Assembly: GCA_017415945.1 (NCBI GenBank)
Contig: JAFQDR010000280.1
Location: 1-24,422, forward strand
DNA from: Oscillospiraceae bacterium
GTDB lineage: Bacteria > Bacillota_A > Clostridia > Oscillospirales > Oscillospiraceae
Reading direction: 5' to 3'
DNA length: 24,422 nt
The notes beneath the pieces were generated by a model that worked only from the letters and a program-made list of their open reading frames with translations, had not been told where the DNA came from and did no database searches. Of this stretch, positions 22,418 through 24,422 are shown in pieces (within the stretch, counting starts at the first letter, position 1; every line of letters starts with the position of its first letter). Position numbers and translations under genes: made by a program.

Positions 22418-22984
22418 GGTCTTGGGGTGTGTTTCCAAATACAATTGGATACCCAGCCATTCGTGATAGTTGATCATGGACATCCGTTCATTTCTGCGGG
22501 TATCCAGCAAGGGCACATAGGTGTTCACGTTTGTAAAACGGTGCAGGAAGCCGCACTTTTCCTGTACCCGCCGTGATGCCTCGTTGCCCTCGTAATAGCC
22601 GCACCACAGCTTGTCAAGCTTCAGCTCACGGAAGGCAAAGTCCCGTATATAGGTCAGCGCCTCCGTGGTCAGACCCTGTCCCCAATAGGGAACACCGATC
22701 CAGTAGCCCACCTCCGCTTCCCCCGTGGGAAGGTTCAGACTGCTGTCCTTTCCGAATTTCAGCCCGATGCTGCCGATCACCTGTCCCGTTTCCTGCAGCA
22801 CCATGGCGTAGGTGTAGGGTGCGGACAGCACATTGCGGATGATCTCACGGCTGTTTTCCACACTTGTGTGCACAGGCCAGCCCGCAGCGGGACCCACACG
22901 GGGGTCTTTTGCGTATTCGTATAAATCCTCTGCGTCGGATTCCTCCCAAGGGCGCAGAAACAGTCGTCTTGTTTCGAATATCAT
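22415..22984 (-). CDS. GNAT acetyltransferase, RimJ/RimL type
   Basis: 189 residues. The start ATG overlaps the stop of the upstream GNAT gene (ATGA), so translation is likely coupled. The opening MIFETRRLFLRPWEESDAEDLYEYAKDP is that of the RimJ/RimL-like group. The acetyl-CoA-binding motif A lies around VGYWIGVPYWGQGLTTEAL, followed by KLWCGYYEGNEASRRVQEKCGF. Proteins of this group acetylate ribosomal-protein N-termini or small molecules. The substrate is unknown. The C-terminus is complete. Confidence 0.9.
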   Translation of the reverse strand: MIFETRRLFLRPWEESDAEDLYEYAKDPRVGPAAGWPVHTSVENSREIIRNVLSAPYTYAMVLQETGQVIGSIGLKFGKDSSLNLPTGEAEVGYWIGVPYWGQGLTTEALTYIRDFAFRELKLDKLWCGYYEGNEASRRVQEKCGFLHRFTNVNTYVPLLDTRRNERMSMINYHEWLGIQLYLETHPKT

Positions 22985-23589
22985 TTTGCTACCTCCGCCT
23001 GCTTGAATACTTCGTCATGCAGCGCAAACCAGGGCACTACATCCGGCTGGGTGTGCTCGGGATGGGGCCCAATGATTTTTTCCATAGTGATCATATCATA
23101 CCAGTGTCCGAACTTGTAGCCCGCCTTGTGGAGCTTTCCCACATAGTCGTAGCCCATAGCCAAGTGGAACTTCTGACTGTCGTGGGTCAGGTACTCATCC
23201 TCCACATCCACTCCCGCCACCAGTACATACAGATTGGTGATGTTCTGGGCCTTCAGCAGCACTTCCATGGCAGCATACAGCATACGCCCGATGCCCAAAC
23301 CGCGGCAGTCACGGCGAATATACACGCTCAGCTCCACAGAGTGGCTGTAGGCCTTTCGCACCCCATAGGGATGGGCATAGGCATAGCCCAAGACTTCCTC
23401 CCCTCGCACCGCCGTCAGATAGGGGAAGGTTTCCAGCACCTCACGGATGCGCCCCGCAAACTCCATCTCGGAGGGGGGCTCATATTCAAAGCTGATGGCA
23501 GTCTCCCGCACATAGGGGGCATAGATGTCCAGCAAAACGGGTGCATCGGCAGGGCTTGCCATTCGAAGGGTAATGGGCTGTGCAGTCAT
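22981..23589 (-). CDS. GNAT acetyltransferase, phosphinothricin-acetyltransferase-like
   Basis: 202 residues from the ATG at 23589, which has GGAGG seven bases upstream; a longer frame (to 23619) would reach into the promoter. The sequence IRLRMASPADA-like start (ITLRMASPADAPVLLDIYAPYV), ISFEYEPPSEMEFAGRI, VLGYAYAHPY, SVELSVYIRRDCRGLGIGRMLY (acetyl-CoA-binding) and KFHLAMGYDYVGKLHKAGYKFGHWYDM is typical of the Pat/YncA group, which acetylates amino-group compounds such as methionine derivatives or phosphinothricin. The real substrate is unknown. It overlaps the next GNAT gene by four bases. Confidence 0.92.
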   Translation of the reverse strand: MTAQPITLRMASPADAPVLLDIYAPYVRETAISFEYEPPSEMEFAGRIREVLETFPYLTAVRGEEVLGYAYAHPYGVRKAYSHSVELSVYIRRDCRGLGIGRMLYAAMEVLLKAQNITNLYVLVAGVDVEDEYLTHDSQKFHLAMGYDYVGKLHKAGYKFGHWYDMITMEKIIGPHPEHTQPDVVPWFALHDEVFKQAEVAK

Positions 23590-23617
23590 GGATCTTCCTC
23601 CAAAAATATTTGTTCTC

Positions 23618-23646
23618 ATTGTATCACAGGGGATTTCTCATTGCAA
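23618..23646 (-). promoter_or_regulatory. Promoter of the two-GNAT operon
   Basis: Minus strand: TTGCAA (23646-23641), 17-base spacer, TACAAT (23623-23618). The -35 box is palindromic and is shared with the divergent promoter at 23641-23669. Confidence 0.8.
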
Positions 23647-23669
23647 CGTCCCACGATTTTTGCTACAAT
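23641..23669 (+). promoter_or_regulatory. Promoter of the S-component-like gene
   Basis: Plus strand: TTGCAA (23641-23646), 17-base spacer, TACAAT (23664-23669). It uses the same -35 bases as the minus-strand promoter. The leader to the ATG at 23708 is only about 30 bases, too short for a riboswitch. Confidence 0.8.
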
Positions 23670-23707
23670 AAACCTATGAAATTTCGGAATTTGGTGGGTG
23701 ATTCCTC

Positions 23708-24241
23708 ATGTCCAACAACCAAAAGCTGACCTTTGCCTCGGTGTGTCTGGCCTGCTGCTTCCTGCTGCCGCTGCTGACGGCACACAATCCCCAAGTGAAT
23801 CAGATGCTTTGTCTGATGCACTTCCCCGTCATGGTCTGCGGCATGATGTGCGGCGCTCCATGGGGGGTAGCCGTAGGTGTGACCGCCCCCGTGCTTCGGA
23901 GCCTCATGTTCGGTATGCCCGCCATGTATCCCGAAGCGGTGGCAATGTGCCTCGAGCTGGGGGTATATGGCTTCGTATGCGGACTGGAGGCCAACGACCC
24001 CCGCAAGTCTCCGGGCAACGTATTTTTGGATCTGGTCTTGGCTATGGTTGCGGGCCGTGTGGCATGGGGCGCAGCAATGGTGTTCTTCGCCACGATCTCC
24101 CCCGTGACCTTCTCCATCGAGGCCTTCAAATCCGCTGTGCTGAACACATGGCCGGGGGTCATGCTGCAGTTTATGAGCCTTCCCCCGCTGATCGTATTCC
24201 TGCAAACCGCCTTCTACCCCGACGACATCGAAGCATTGTAA
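23708..24241 (+). CDS. ECF-transporter S-component-like membrane protein
   Basis: 177 residues with about five hydrophobic segments. The pattern MHFPVMVCGMMCGAPWGVAVGVTAPVL, SLMFGMPAMYPEAVAMCLELGVYGFVCGL is characteristic of substrate-binding (S) components of energy-coupling-factor vitamin transporters. Such proteins bind a vitamin or related small molecule and work with a shared EcfA-EcfA'-EcfT module, which is not in the window. The ligand cannot be inferred from the sequence. The ribosome site is weak (GGTGGGTGA). The gene is flanked by its own promoter and a strong terminator, and no riboswitch precedes it, unlike many thiamine or riboflavin S components. Confidence 0.82.
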   Translation: MSNNQKLTFASVCLACCFLLPLLTAHNPQVNQMLCLMHFPVMVCGMMCGAPWGVAVGVTAPVLRSLMFGMPAMYPEAVAMCLELGVYGFVCGLEANDPRKSPGNVFLDLVLAMVAGRVAWGAAMVFFATISPVTFSIEAFKSAVLNTWPGVMLQFMSLPPLIVFLQTAFYPDDIEAL

Positions 24242-24248
24242 TACATAC

Positions 24249-24280
24249 AAAAAGGCTGCTCCTTTCGGAGCAGCCTTTTT
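24249..24280 (+). terminator. Terminator of the S-component-like gene
   Basis: A perfect 14-bp stem (24249-24262 with 24267-24280), loop TTTC, with five T residues. Confidence 0.95.
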
Positions 24281-24298
24281 GACAGCCTGTCAAAAAAA

Positions 24299-24327
24299 TA
24301 GACCACACCCTCTGTTTCTGGTATAAT
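24299..24327 (+). promoter_or_regulatory. Possible promoter of the transposase gene
   Basis: TAGACC (24299-24304), 17-base spacer, TATAAT (24322-24327), 22 bases before the ATG. The -35 is weak. Just upstream TTTTTGACAG/CTGTCAAAAA (24276-24296) is a palindrome near the likely left end of the element. Confidence 0.5.
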
Positions 24328-24349
24328 AGAAGAAACAGGGGGTGTTCTT

Positions 24350-24422
24350 ATGGAACGATGGAGAAAGAACGGTCGTAACGACGCATATGTTATCGATGTA
24401 GATACGCTTGTTCCCGAAGACC
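24350..24422 (+). CDS. IS1182-type transposase, N-terminal fragment (cut by window end)
   Basis: 24 codons are visible, from an ATG with AGGGGGTG about eight bases upstream. The residues MERWRKNGRNDAYVIDVDTL, then VPED, match the conserved beginning of IS1182-family DDE transposases, where a VPEDHLLR-type motif is expected next. The rest is outside the window, so neither integrity nor the right end can be judged. The family call rests on a short stretch only. Confidence 0.65.
   Translation, partial: MERWRKNGRNDAYVIDVDTLVPED

Noticed and set aside
23670..23707. Riboswitch before the S-component-like gene
   Set aside because: The leader is about 30 bases, too short, and shows no conserved motif.

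Overview
The window looks like chromosomal DNA of an anaerobic gut Firmicute of class Clostridia, probably near Oscillospiraceae/Ruminococcaceae. This rests on several signs: IreB, a T-box-controlled pheST, an nnrD/lipoprotein/alr/mazF gene order like that around Bacillus alr, an SLH-domain surface protein with BspA-like repeats, strong AGGAGG-type ribosome sites, and a fairly GC-rich coding sequence in which pheS and pheT carry long antisense shadow ORFs. Genus is not decidable from the sequence.

Layout. 1-546 is the 3' end of an elongation factor G-like GTPase gene. 938-1644 holds two small membrane-protein genes. 1761-4997 encodes a large secreted protein: thioredoxin-like domain, degenerate CAP domain, InlB/BspA-type repeats and three SLH domains. 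5037-6472 (minus) is an ECF sigma factor with its overlapping anti-sigma-like membrane partner. 6998-8999 (minus) is pdp plus an RsuA-type pseudouridine synthase, preceded by an unknown gene at 9061-9489. 9663-13604 (minus) is an operon-like run: nnrD, a DUF559 nuclease-like gene, a lipoprotein gene, alr and mazF. 13652-17484 has divergent promoters, a T-box leader and pheS-pheT. 17654-17896 is ireB. 18261-18334 is tRNA-Gln(CTG), followed by fragments of its own 3' end. 18758-19261 is a membrane-anchored unknown. 19395-21881 is an MBOAT O-acyltransferase with a DHHW-type partner. 22415-23589 (minus) is two overlapping GNAT acetyltransferase genes. 23708-24241 is an ECF-transporter S-component-like gene. 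24350 onward is the start of an IS1182-type transposase.

The most unusual content is between the genes. At least four kinds of dispersed palindromic DNA occur: (a) GTAGGGCGG elements at 741, 6764 and 9506; (b) a GGGACCGTC palindrome at 6596; (c) double-hairpin CTCCCC/GACTGAGAGG elements at 12014, 12146, 17957 and 22191; (d) an element of about 200 bp, present in opposite orientations at 10134 and 21921, whose hairpin stems change on both strands together. Copy (d) at 10134 lies between alr and mazF, where Bacillus subtilis has the mazF antitoxin gene, and its end hairpin supplies the last codons of alr. A DUF559 gene with element (c) DNA interrupts the nnrD-lipoprotein pair. The repeats appear to have shaped operon ends here, and their structure suggests elements selected for hairpin shape.

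Transcription units are clear in many places: good sigma-A-type promoters at 1694, 9036, 13652, 13697, 17586, 18220, 18679 and 19335. At 23618-23669 two divergent promoters share one palindromic -35 box.
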